Below are positions 1 to 6,018 of a stretch of 7,093 nt of DNA, piece by piece (within the stretch, counting starts at the first letter, position 1; each line of letters starts with the position of its first letter). The notes beneath the pieces were generated by a model that saw nothing but the letters and a program-made list of their open reading frames with translations, did not search any database and was not told the DNA's origin. The position numbers and the translations under genes were made by a program. Source of the stretch: an uncultured Bacteroidales bacterium (GTDB taxonomy: Bacteria; Bacteroidota; Bacteroidia; Bacteroidales; Paludibacteraceae). The stretch is from positions 1-7,093 of the forward strand of contig CAKUYO010000072.1 in assembly GCA_934716995.1 (NCBI GenBank). Reading direction: 5' to 3'.

Positions 1-1
1 C

Positions 2-160
2 AAACCAATAATTAATAATAACAACACTTTTTCAAATGAAAATTTGTATTGCTGTAGCTTGCTGCATTGGGAAAGGCTATTTCGCTTTTGGGGTAGAAAG
101 AATTTAAACCAAGATGAAATGAAACACAAACTTGAAGAAACGGAGGGTGATTTCTTATGA
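2..160 (+). CDS. Possible 3' end of an unidentified protein, cut by the left window edge
   Basis: This frame is open from the left edge to a TGA at 158-160, giving about 52 residues with no start in view. The first part is Asn-rich low complexity and the last part is charged and could be helical (ending KLEETEGDFL). I do not recognise it. A strong GGAGGG (142-147) lies inside the end of the frame, nine bases before an ATG at 157 that overlaps the stop as ATGA. That arrangement is typical of translational coupling, but the downstream frame runs only 18 codons. The stretch is AT-rich with low third-position GC, unlike the ParB gene facing it. An open frame of this length can occur by chance in such DNA, so this is a weak call. 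Confidence 0.3.
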   Translation, partial: KPIINNNNTFSNENLYCCSLLHWERLFRFWGRKNLNQDEMKHKLEETEGDFL

Positions 161-232
161 CATGCGTCTTGGATCCCGCAAGTTGTCAGGCGATTTACTG
201 CCTGATCTCATGATGTTACTCTTTCGTTTTTC

Positions 233-421
233 TCAGGCGGATATGGATTGAGGTTCCACAGGTTCGATGACCATATGTTTTCGGACTTCCTCATACGGAG
301 CGGAAAGGTGGTCCGACAGTTCCCGGGCTGTCTGGTCGGCTTTTTCTCTTGCCTCCTCGAACGTTTCCGCCGAGCGCATACCAAGGCGGGCCGGGCCGGA
401 TTGTGCATAAACCATGTACAT
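233..421 (-). CDS. Small acidic hypothetical protein (62 aa) downstream of the ParB-like gene
   Basis: Function unknown. The ATG at 419-421 has an AAGGA (429-433) seven bases upstream, and the frame stops with TGA at 233-235. A second in-frame ATG lies two codons in, but the first has the better-placed ribosome site. The protein has a short hydrophobic start (MYMVYAQSG), then a charged helical stretch rich in Glu, Ala and Arg (about residues 18-50), then a short beta-like tail. There is no signal peptide or membrane segment. It starts 62 bases after the ParB-like gene on the same strand, but a good terminator lies in the gap, so it may be expressed only by read-through. The compact alpha/beta composition and good ribosome site favour a real gene over the overlapping plus-strand frames. 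Confidence 0.6.
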   Translation of the reverse strand: MYMVYAQSGPARLGMRSAETFEEAREKADQTARELSDHLSAPYEEVRKHMVIEPVEPQSISA

Positions 422-445
422 TGCGATATCCTTGTATTGGAGAGA

Positions 446-477
446 AAAGGAACTGCCGGTTTAGCGGCAGCTCCTTT
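446..477 (-). terminator. Intrinsic terminator after the ParB-like gene
   Basis: On the minus strand, AAAGGAGCTGCCG pairs with CGGCAGTTCCTTT around a six-base loop, giving 13 pairs including one G-U, and is followed by TTTTCTCT. It begins seven bases after the ParB-like stop. On the plus strand the G-U position becomes an A-C mismatch and no T tract follows, so the element is directional. It separates the large gene from the 62-aa gene and may set the ratio between them. Confidence 0.75.
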
Positions 478-483
478 GAGAAT

Positions 484-2301
484 TTATGCCGCAGCCGGAG
501 TTCTCACCTGTTCTTTCTTTTTTTCGGCTTCCTCCTGCGCAGCTTTTTCGAGGGCTTCGTACTCTTTCCATATCGACGGTTCGGGCTTGGCTTTGACAGC
601 TTCCCGGTAAGCATTTTCGAGGTCGAATTCGACCAGTTTGGCAATGATTTCCGCCTCTTTCCAACGGGGTTTATTGCTTCCTCCGTTCTGGCCGTAGTCC
701 AATTCGGAAATGATATTGAGAACCACACGGTTCCAGACGAGCCGATCGAGTTCCGGGAGTTTGAAAGCCTTTTCAAAGCTCAGGATGCAATCGGACAATT
801 CGGTTTTCCGGGTCTTGTCATCCCTGAAGTGATAACCGAAAGCCGAATTGGCGCCTTTGCAGGCGACCAGAGTGAAAATCGCATCACGTTCCGGTACTTT
901 GCACTCTTCTTTCTTCAGATGGGCTTTCAACAGTTCGATGGCGTACCTCCGGCGACGCTTTTCGAGTTCCTGCCGGCGTTCGGCCATCGTTTTGGGTCTG
1001 CCGGAAGCGTTGTTTGCCATGCTTTTCTGCGTGGATTCTGCTCCCGTTTTCCCCTCCGTCTGAACCGTCGAACCGACGGGTGCGGAGTTGGCGGAACCGG
1101 CGGCGGGAGCTGCGGCCGGTTCGGGCTTTTCGATTTTGACATAAACTTCTTCTCCGATGTTGCCGTCGATGCGGACTGCTTTTTCGCCGGATTCCTTCTT
1201 GCGGCATTCGAGCCACACGGAGGGCGGCAGGATATTGGTCCCGTAAAGGGGATCGTTGATGTCGTCGATTTTGAGGCTTTCCGCATGGGAAGCGACCAGA
1301 ATGATTTCCGGATTCTCCCGGGCGAGTTTGGCCACATATTCCCGGCCCTTGGCATTGAGGTATTCCCTGTTCATGCAGCGCCAGTTTTTCGGTTCTCCCA
1401 TATCCGAAAAGAGAAAGCCCTCTTTCCGGTCTTTGCAGGCCGGGCATTCCCCGCAGCCAGTTTCGTGGAGGTCCTTGTTCCAGGCAAGCTGGCTGAGAAC
1501 GGTCAGGAATTCATTGTCCAGCGCAGCTTCAAATTTCTTGATAGAGTAATTGGCAAGTTCGTAATGGCGCTGGCAGAACGTTTTGATTTCTTTCTGGAGC
1601 GGCTGCGAAAAGCGGGCGATGATTTCATAATGGGGCAGCTTCATCCAGGCGAATATCCGGTTCCGTTGCGCTTCCAGCCATTCGGGGATGAGGTTCAGCA
1701 GCCGGGCACGCCTCGCGACTTCGTTGGGCGACCAGCCGGTGAGATCCGCAATCTGCCGGCAATTCTTGCCCTCTTTGATCAGGCTGCTGATTTTCTGGAC
1801 CTGTTCGCTCAGCGTCAGGTTGTTCCGGACGTCATTCGAGGCAAAAGCGACGATTTCCGGATCACCGTCGCAGAACACCATATCAGGATGTTCGCCGCCG
1901 AGATTCAGACCGGGGACCTTCAGCTTCTGCAGTTCGGTGAAACGGCATTTCCCGTCCACCACTTCAAATTTGAAATTGCCTTCATCGGTTTCTCTGACCA
2001 CGATCGGATGCATCAACGGTTTGAGGCCGTTGTTCATTCGCCCGGCCATGCTGTTGCGCAGTTTTTTGCTGGCAAGCTCGTCGATTTTGCGGTCGGGAAC
2101 GCACTTGATCTGTTCCAGCGGAATCAGCGCGGCATTGGAAGACTGCTCGCATTTCCAGGCATACGGCCATTTCGTTTCGGACACCGGTTCCGAGGTGTTC
2201 CGAGGCGTGCGGGCCATCGGCTTGCGTTTTTCTTTCGGCTGTTCAGTTTCTTTGGCGGCGGTGGGCTTGGGGGCTTCGGTGGGAACTGTCGTGGTTTCCA
2301 T
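484..2301 (-). CDS. ParB/RepB/Spo0J-family protein with cysteine cluster (605 aa)
   Basis: Probable DNA-binding partition or regulatory protein. After a Pro/Lys-rich disordered N-terminus (1-45), residues 58-160 look like the ParB N-terminal nucleotide-binding fold (LIPLEQI, then HPIVVRE, then VVDGKCRFTELQKL), with DGKCR where ParB proteins usually carry GERR. Residues 163-210 match the ParB/KorB helix-turn-helix region (TLSEQ to RRARLLNLIPEWLEA). A CxxCxxC cluster at Cys283, 286 and 289 with Cys309, followed by Lys318, resembles the cysteine segment of larger plasmid-type ParB proteins such as PRTRC ParB, where it may bind metal. An Ala/Pro/Ser linker (391-435) joins a charged helical C-terminal domain. 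The start at 2301 is chosen because AAAGGAG (2311-2317) lies nine bases upstream; a GTG start at 2394 lacks this and would run through a hairpin. No ParA gene is adjacent. The family call is firm, the role inferred. Confidence 0.88.
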   Translation of the reverse strand: METTTVPTEAPKPTAAKETEQPKEKRKPMARTPRNTSEPVSETKWPYAWKCEQSSNAALIPLEQIKCVPDRKIDELASKKLRNSMAGRMNNGLKPLMHPIVVRETDEGNFKFEVVDGKCRFTELQKLKVPGLNLGGEHPDMVFCDGDPEIVAFASNDVRNNLTLSEQVQKISSLIKEGKNCRQIADLTGWSPNEVARRARLLNLIPEWLEAQRNRIFAWMKLPHYEIIARFSQPLQKEIKTFCQRHYELANYSIKKFEAALDNEFLTVLSQLAWNKDLHETGCGECPACKDRKEGFLFSDMGEPKNWRCMNREYLNAKGREYVAKLARENPEIILVASHAESLKIDDINDPLYGTNILPPSVWLECRKKESGEKAVRIDGNIGEEVYVKIEKPEPAAAPAAGSANSAPVGSTVQTEGKTGAESTQKSMANNASGRPKTMAERRQELEKRRRRYAIELLKAHLKKEECKVPERDAIFTLVACKGANSAFGYHFRDDKTRKTELSDCILSFEKAFKLPELDRLVWNRVVLNIISELDYGQNGGSNKPRWKEAEIIAKLVEFDLENAYREAVKAKPEPSIWKEYEALEKAAQEEAEKKKEQVRTPAAA

Positions 2302-2345
2302 TTGTCTGATCTCCTTTGATTTTACGGATTGGGACTTGTTTTTCA

Positions 2346-2381
2346 ACTCGTCCGACGACACTTTTTGTCCGTCGGACGAGT
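2346..2381. promoter_or_regulatory. Perfect 12-bp inverted repeat, possible operator or parS-like site
   Basis: ACTCGTCCGACG (2346-2357) is repeated inverted at 2370-2381 around a 12-base spacer. Each arm contains a near-palindrome, CGTCCGACG (2349-2357) and CGTCGGACG (2370-2378), with centres 21 bp or about two helical turns apart. It lies 29 bases upstream of the ParB-like ribosome site, in its presumed leader. It could be a paired protein-binding site or an mRNA hairpin acting on translation. The T-run falls in the loop, so it is not a conventional terminator. Confidence 0.55.
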
Positions 2382-2397
2382 CAAATCCCAACACACA

Positions 2398-2422
2398 CGG
2401 CAGCGATTCACGCTGCCGGTGT
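2398..2422. repeat. Hairpin in the ParB-like leader
   Basis: CGGCAGCG (2398-2405) and CGCTGCCG (2411-2418) form an eight-base-pair stem with a five-base loop. Past one bulged A the pairing extends to ACAC (2393-2396) with GTGT (2419-2422). No T tract follows on either strand, so a terminator is unlikely. In the leader of the minus-strand transcript it would form a second hairpin upstream of the 12-bp repeat. Function unknown. Confidence 0.45.
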
Positions 2423-2449
2423 AATTTATGATAATGCTCAATGATGTAT

Positions 2450-2477
2450 TTGATAAGACTTTATGCAAGATTGACAA
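2450..2477 (-). promoter_or_regulatory. Candidate sigma70 promoter for the ParB-like gene
   Basis: On the minus strand, TTGTCA (2472-2477) and TATCAA (2450-2455) are separated by 16 bases. This predicts a transcript starting near 2443 with a leader of about 140 bases that contains both hairpins. The match is moderate. Its -35 box is almost the same base pairs as the -35 box of the plus-strand promoter. Confidence 0.4.
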
Positions 2478-2499
2478 AATGACTTAATGCAGTTATAGT
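2471..2499 (+). promoter_or_regulatory. Strong sigma70 promoter for the tandem-HTH regulator
   Basis: A consensus TTGACA (2471-2476) and TATAGT (2494-2499) are separated by 17 bases, which places the transcript start near 2506. ATGCA motifs at 2463, 2487 and 2508 lie before, within and just after the promoter, spaced 24 and 21 bp, and could be operator half-sites for the gene's own product. Confidence 0.7.
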
Positions 2500-2543
2500 A
2501 AAATAATATGCAGCTCATTACAATCGGTCGGGAAGCATCAATT

Positions 2544-3407
2544 ATGACAGTGACGCCGCTAAGAATTAAATTCGGTCAAATCCTGAGAACTTATCTGCAG
2601 GAATCGAATGTCCGTATGACAAAATTGGCAAATGTTCTTGGCGTAACTCCTTCCGCAGTTTCTCAGATGCTTGCCGGAAAATTGGTGCTGAATCAGACAC
2701 AATTGAATCGTATTTGCGAGTATCTTCGACTTGACCAGGCGCAGATTCTGCAACTGAACACGATTCTGGTAAATATTCGGACAGGAGCCCAAATAGTTCC
2801 TTCTGAACTCAATACTCTTGTTTTTTCGCTGCGTTGCCAGCGGGGATTGATGCAGCGGCAGTTGTCATATTTATCTGGGGTATCCATTGCTGAACTCAAC
2901 AGATTGGAAAATGATCCCAATGCCGTTCTGACACCGGAGACTGCCGATAAGCTTGCTCCTATTTTGGAGTGCAGCACGGAAAAGCTGCTTCAGGCAACTA
3001 CCGGCGATGTGTCGAAAGTTGCTCATGCCAATTCGATGCCATGTGTTATTCTGAGGGATTTTGATGAATATGACGGCCATGAGCCTCTGGTCGAATTTGC
3101 CCGGCGAAAGGCGTTCAAAACAGTGTCTCCGTCGCATAGCCTGATGCTGGAAAATCCAGTGGTCGTGCAAGCGTCCGGCAAAGACCTTTCTCTCGGTTTT
3201 CCCGGTATTGCGCAGTTGATCGTTTTGGACAAACGACCGGAAAACGTCAGGGAAGAGGTTAAACTCTGCCGTGATGTTTCCGGTAATTATTTTCTTTTCA
3301 AGCCGAGTGGCAAAAAGGCGTTTCGATTGGCTGGGGCGTTGAAGCATCCGGATGCGCTAAGCTGGTCCGTATACGTCGCAGGACTGAATCTGAATTTCCT
3401 GAAATGA
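2544..3407 (+). CDS. Transcriptional regulator with two tandem HTH domains (287 aa)
   Basis: Likely repressor divergent from the ParB-like gene. The first XRE-like helix-turn-helix spans about residues 9-68, with LANVLGVTPSAVSQMLAGK as the recognition region. A second, weaker one spans about 88-150 (MQRQLSYLSGVSIAELNRLE). The C-terminal 130 residues end in beta-rich segments (NPVVVQASGKDLSL, then NYFLFKPSGK) that recall the LexA/CI S24 fold, but I cannot assign a catalytic Ser-Lys pair, so self-cleavage is not supported. The start is uncertain. ATG 2544 has a weak GGAAG (2531-2535) eight bases upstream and gives a leader of about 38 bases. ATG 2508 would add 12 residues but lies almost at the predicted transcript start with no ribosome site, so it would be leaderless. 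Confidence 0.82.
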   Translation: MTVTPLRIKFGQILRTYLQESNVRMTKLANVLGVTPSAVSQMLAGKLVLNQTQLNRICEYLRLDQAQILQLNTILVNIRTGAQIVPSELNTLVFSLRCQRGLMQRQLSYLSGVSIAELNRLENDPNAVLTPETADKLAPILECSTEKLLQATTGDVSKVAHANSMPCVILRDFDEYDGHEPLVEFARRKAFKTVSPSHSLMLENPVVVQASGKDLSLGFPGIAQLIVLDKRPENVREEVKLCRDVSGNYFLFKPSGKKAFRLAGALKHPDALSWSVYVAGLNLNFLK

Positions 3408-3410
3408 TGT

Positions 3411-3446
3411 CGGCTGCCCGGAAAAGTGTTCTGGGGAGGACAGCCG
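3411..3446 (+). terminator. Weak hairpin just after the regulator
   Basis: CGGCTG (3411-3416) pairs with CAGCCG (3441-3446), with a further CCC/GGG possible inside the 24-base loop. It begins four bases after the regulator's stop codon. No T tract follows, so it could be a Rho-type end or an RNA-stabilising hairpin and is not a confident intrinsic terminator. Confidence 0.3.
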
Positions 3447-3563
3447 GATTGAAGCAAGTTCAGGAATAAGCCCTTTACATCTCATTCAGAATTGCAACCT
3501 TTCATTTATATGTCGCGATCCACTATACGAAAAAATGAGGATTCTGGCAGTATATATAAATTC

Positions 3564-3592
3564 TTGCACACTTTATGAAAACGTGGTAATAT
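3564..3592 (+). promoter_or_regulatory. Sigma70 promoter for the acetyltransferase gene
   Basis: TTGCAC (3564-3569) and TAATAT (3587-3592) are separated by 17 bases in AT-rich DNA, giving a predicted start near 3599 and a leader of about 30 bases before the ribosome site. The acetyltransferase is therefore probably a separate transcription unit. TACGAAAA (3526-3533) and TTTTCGTA (3602-3609) form an inverted pair flanking the promoter, which may be an operator or chance in AT-rich sequence. Confidence 0.65.
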
Positions 3593-3629
3593 ATAAAGAT
3601 ATTTTCGTAAAGTATAGGGAGAAAATGAT

Positions 3630-4175
3630 ATGATGCAACCTGAATTACCAGAGTTGCTTCTCATCCCTCCGATGGAGGAGGATGAAAAGGCCGTGCTCGA
3701 TTACCGCGAAGAGCATTTCGCGGTAGGTGAAAATGAATTGCATGGGGCTTGCATGCTTGAAAGCATAGCGTCCTTTTCCGACTGGCTCAGGAGAGTGCGC
3801 GGAAACAGGCGGGCAGAGACGGTCTTTCCCCCGGACTGGTCGCCAACCGATATGATGCTTGTCCGCCGTACCTCTGACCGCAGGCTGGTCGGTGTTGTCG
3901 ATGTGCGGCATCGGTTGACTGAGGCCCTGCGCGATTTTGGCGGTAACATCGGCTACGGGGTGCGTCCTTCGGAAAGAGGCAAAGGCTATGCTACGGAAAT
4001 TCTCCGGCTTGCGCTCGGACACGCGCGCCGCCTCGGACTGCGTGAGGTTCTGATCTCCTGCAAACAAACCAATGGCGCCTCCCGCCGGGTGATCGAAAAA
4101 AATGGCGGCATTTTGTTGCGGAACTTCATATTTCCGGACGGAAAGCCGTCGCATATGTTCCTTATCAGATTATGA
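3630..4175 (+). CDS. GNAT-family N-acetyltransferase, COG3981-like (181 aa)
   Basis: Predicted cytoplasmic transferase moving acetyl from acetyl-CoA to an amine; the substrate is unknown. The GNAT core is clear. A beta strand (LVGVVDVRH, 86-94) leads to motif A, GYGVRPSERGKGYA (108-121), whose RGKGYA loop binds the CoA pyrophosphate. A helix (TEILRLALGHARRLG) follows, then the LISCKQTNGASRRVIEKNGG segment (141-160) with the conserved Asn148. The NIGYGVRPSERGKGYATEIL style and the length match the COG3981 group of predicted acetyltransferases. The ATG at 3630 has AGGGAG (3616-3621) eight bases upstream; an adjacent ATG at 3633 is possible. The gene has its own promoter and is convergent with the next minus-strand gene. 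Antibiotic resistance cannot be inferred from sequence alone. Confidence 0.9.
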   Translation: MMQPELPELLLIPPMEEDEKAVLDYREEHFAVGENELHGACMLESIASFSDWLRRVRGNRRAETVFPPDWSPTDMMLVRRTSDRRLVGVVDVRHRLTEALRDFGGNIGYGVRPSERGKGYATEILRLALGHARRLGLREVLISCKQTNGASRRVIEKNGGILLRNFIFPDGKPSHMFLIRL

Positions 4176-4212
4176 TGGAGTGCGGAGTTCCTGCCGGAGC
4201 CAGGCGAGGATT

Positions 4213-4230
4213 TCCCGCATGGATGCGGGA
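4213..4230. terminator. Short GC-rich hairpin between convergent genes
   Basis: TCCCGCA (4213-4219) and TGCGGGA (4224-4230) form a seven-base-pair stem with a four-base loop between the ends of the acetyltransferase and the minus-strand gene. It is symmetrical and could act from either side, but no T tract follows on either strand, so a terminator role is tentative. Confidence 0.35.
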
Positions 4231-4254
4231 GGAACCGTTCAGTGGGGTTACGTT

Positions 4255-4947
4255 TCAAAACAGTTCCGGAGTATCGGGGGATGGTTTGACCGGCTTTTTC
4301 CGGGATACCGGGAGTTCGCACTTCATGGTAGTGCGGTATGCGGGATTGCCCTTGATCACTTTCCTGATGATTTGACCGGTCGTGATCAGGGAATAAAATA
4401 CATTGGAAACGTAACGCCGCGCAGCCAGGGCGTTAGCCTGTTCGTCCAGTGCCGGAAGGCCATATCTTCGTCCGAGCAGTTCAAAGTCCAGCAGCAGCAG
4501 TCCGTCAACGACGTGATACAATTTCCGTTGCGAAGTGCGAAATTTCTTGAGTAATTCCGCTTCAATCTCCAGACGCCTGGCGGCAAGATATTCCTGCTGC
4601 TGGTCTGGCGTGATATCGTAAACCGCCTCGAAGAGCCGTTTGCCGTTCTGCTGGAACGTGAACAGATTTGCCTGAGAGATGAGTTCCGGTATGGTATCGA
4701 TCAGTTCCGTCTGGACGACACCGAGGAACTGCTGCGGATGCAGATGCAGTTTGGAATTGCCGTTGATTGCATAACCGCGTTCGACATTCCAGCCGCCGAT
4801 TCTGAATATTCGTTCGCAATCGGCGTAAAATGCCGTACTTTCGGAATCGTTTCGAAATCCAACGCAGCCTGCTGATTGATAATAACTTGGAGTCAGAATG
4901 CTGTAGCCGACTTTGAAGTAAGCTGGTTTGAGGGTATTGAGGTTCAT
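4255..4947 (-). CDS. Hypothetical protein (230 aa), last gene of minus-strand operon
   Basis: Not recognised. The protein appears soluble, with no signal peptide or clear membrane segment. The N-terminal half (1-110) is mixed alpha/beta and contains GGWNVERGYA and LHLHPQQFLGVV. Residues 112-150 look like a long charged helix (DQQQEYLAARRLEIEAELLK then KFRTSQRKLYHVVDGL), followed by a more hydrophobic helical region (150-195) and a basic, Pro-rich tail (KKPVKPSPDTPELF). The start is the first ATG after a stop. The nearest Shine-Dalgarno match, AGGA, is 14 bases upstream, which is long, so translation may depend on the upstream gene. It follows the 319-aa gene by 54 bases on the same strand. 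The antisense frame at 4102-4554 lacks protein-like features, so the minus strand is preferred. Confidence 0.75.
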   Translation of the reverse strand: MNLNTLKPAYFKVGYSILTPSYYQSAGCVGFRNDSESTAFYADCERIFRIGGWNVERGYAINGNSKLHLHPQQFLGVVQTELIDTIPELISQANLFTFQQNGKRLFEAVYDITPDQQQEYLAARRLEIEAELLKKFRTSQRKLYHVVDGLLLLDFELLGRRYGLPALDEQANALAARRYVSNVFYSLITTGQIIRKVIKGNPAYRTTMKCELPVSRKKPVKPSPDTPELF

Positions 4948-5001
4948 GATTGAGATAAAAATCCTTTTTTAAATCTGTATGAGAATTACGGTTTTCTTTG
5001 T

Positions 5002-5961
5002 TCAAGCAGCTTTTTTCATAGCATGAATTTTTTTGACGGCATTGTCGCTCCACAAATCAGTGGAACAACCATAAATTTCCCTGATCCCATAACCGCGGCA
5101 CCCGTCGTGTTTGGCCGAATCTATGCAGCGGAATGGCAGACGAACATCCTTTTCCAGTTTGATTTCCAAGATGCTTCCAGAGCCACTCCAGGCATCATAG
5201 AGACCACAGGTCGTATCCTTGGAGAGAATCAAATAACCGCGGCCGGTTCGCTCGGAGAGATAATAGCTTTCGTTTCGCTTTTTCTCTTTCTCGATGGCGT
5301 CGCGGAGATTGAAATATTGCTCCAGGGTCATCTTGGCCAGAAACACCAGCGCGTTCATACACGAACCGCAATTCAACGTTTCCACGAAAATCGACTTGAG
5401 CAGCGGCGATTGGGATTTACCGTGATCGGCCAGTGCTTTTTTGAGGTCAGATTTCTGATATCCCTGCTGTCGCGCCAGCCAGAGCAGACTTGCTTCTTCC
5501 GGAATGCCGTTGTCGCAAGCATTGTAATGACCGCCGATGCTGTTGGAAACGAAATCGTAATTCAGATCCCCGGTATCGATAATCAGATCGACCAGCACAT
5601 CTTCGTTCAGAAAATGCTTTTCGGAATATCTGACGTAAAACTGTTTCTGGATCAGATCACGAACTTCGTTCTCATCCTGATTTTTCACGAATTCAATCAC
5701 ATCTTCATCCTTAAGCACATGCTTGATGACATTGTCCGCATACTCCCATTCACAGTCGCAATACCACTCATCGAGCAGTTCCCTGAACTTCTCCCTCGGA
5801 TGGTCGTCGTTGCAGATTTTCTTGAGGGTACGATCATCCAAGGCATCCCGGTAGTCTGCATAAATCTCGCGATAAAACACGCCGTTGTCATCTTTCCTGC
5901 AAATTGCGGACAACGCGCCCGCGATTGCGGCTTTGAGCTGAAGTTCTGTTTTTTTATTCAT
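5002..5961 (-). CDS. Hypothetical protein (319 aa), middle gene of minus-strand operon
   Basis: Not recognised. It is acidic in its first 120 residues, helical in character and rich in Asp, Glu and Lys (for example ELLDEWYCDCEWEYADNVIK). A central part contains LVDLIIDTGDLNYDFVSN (123-140) and CGSCMNALVFLAKMTLEQYF (198-217). The C-terminal part is beta-like with aromatic and Gly-rich motifs: SERTGRGYLILSK, TTCGLYDAWSGSGSILEIKL and RGYGIREIYGCSTDLW. Ten or so Cys residues are scattered and form no zinc-finger pattern. No signal or membrane segment is seen. The ATG has AGAAG six bases upstream. It lies between the 157-aa and 230-aa genes with gaps of 57 and 54 bases. The strongly charged N-terminus marks this as the coding strand; the 318-residue plus-strand frame is its shadow. 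Confidence 0.8.
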   Translation of the reverse strand: MNKKTELQLKAAIAGALSAICRKDDNGVFYREIYADYRDALDDRTLKKICNDDHPREKFRELLDEWYCDCEWEYADNVIKHVLKDEDVIEFVKNQDENEVRDLIQKQFYVRYSEKHFLNEDVLVDLIIDTGDLNYDFVSNSIGGHYNACDNGIPEEASLLWLARQQGYQKSDLKKALADHGKSQSPLLKSIFVETLNCGSCMNALVFLAKMTLEQYFNLRDAIEKEKKRNESYYLSERTGRGYLILSKDTTCGLYDAWSGSGSILEIKLEKDVRLPFRCIDSAKHDGCRGYGIREIYGCSTDLWSDNAVKKIHAMKKAA

Positions 5962-6018
5962 GATAAACTTCTTTCGTAAATGGTGAATACAGAATTATTG
6001 AAAGTGCAAATGGTTTTC

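Noticed and set aside
248..610. A 120-codon plus-strand frame at the left end
   Set aside because: It overlaps the 62-aa gene, the terminator and the end of the ParB-like gene in antisense, and its composition is shadow-like.
349..2319. A 656-codon open frame on the plus strand opposite the ParB-like gene
   Set aside because: It is an antisense shadow produced by the high third-position GC of the ParB-like gene. Its product is Phe/Gly-rich with no recognisable domain, while the minus strand has clear ParB motifs and a ribosome site.
2302..2394. Upstream GTG start extending the ParB-like protein by 31 residues
   Set aside because: The extension would read through the 12-bp inverted repeat, has no convincing ribosome site, and ignores the well-placed AAAGGAG before the ATG at 2301.
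4170..4220. A 16-residue minus-strand frame (MREILAWLRQELRTPS) between the convergent genes
   Set aside because: The peptide looks protein-like, but it is very short, lacks a ribosome site, starts inside a hairpin and overlaps the end of the acetyltransferase gene.
5023..5979. A 318-codon open frame on the plus strand opposite the 319-aa gene
   Set aside because: It mirrors the minus-strand gene. The translation is the hydrophobic Phe/Ile-rich type expected from antisense of a charged protein, and it has no supporting promoter or ribosome site.
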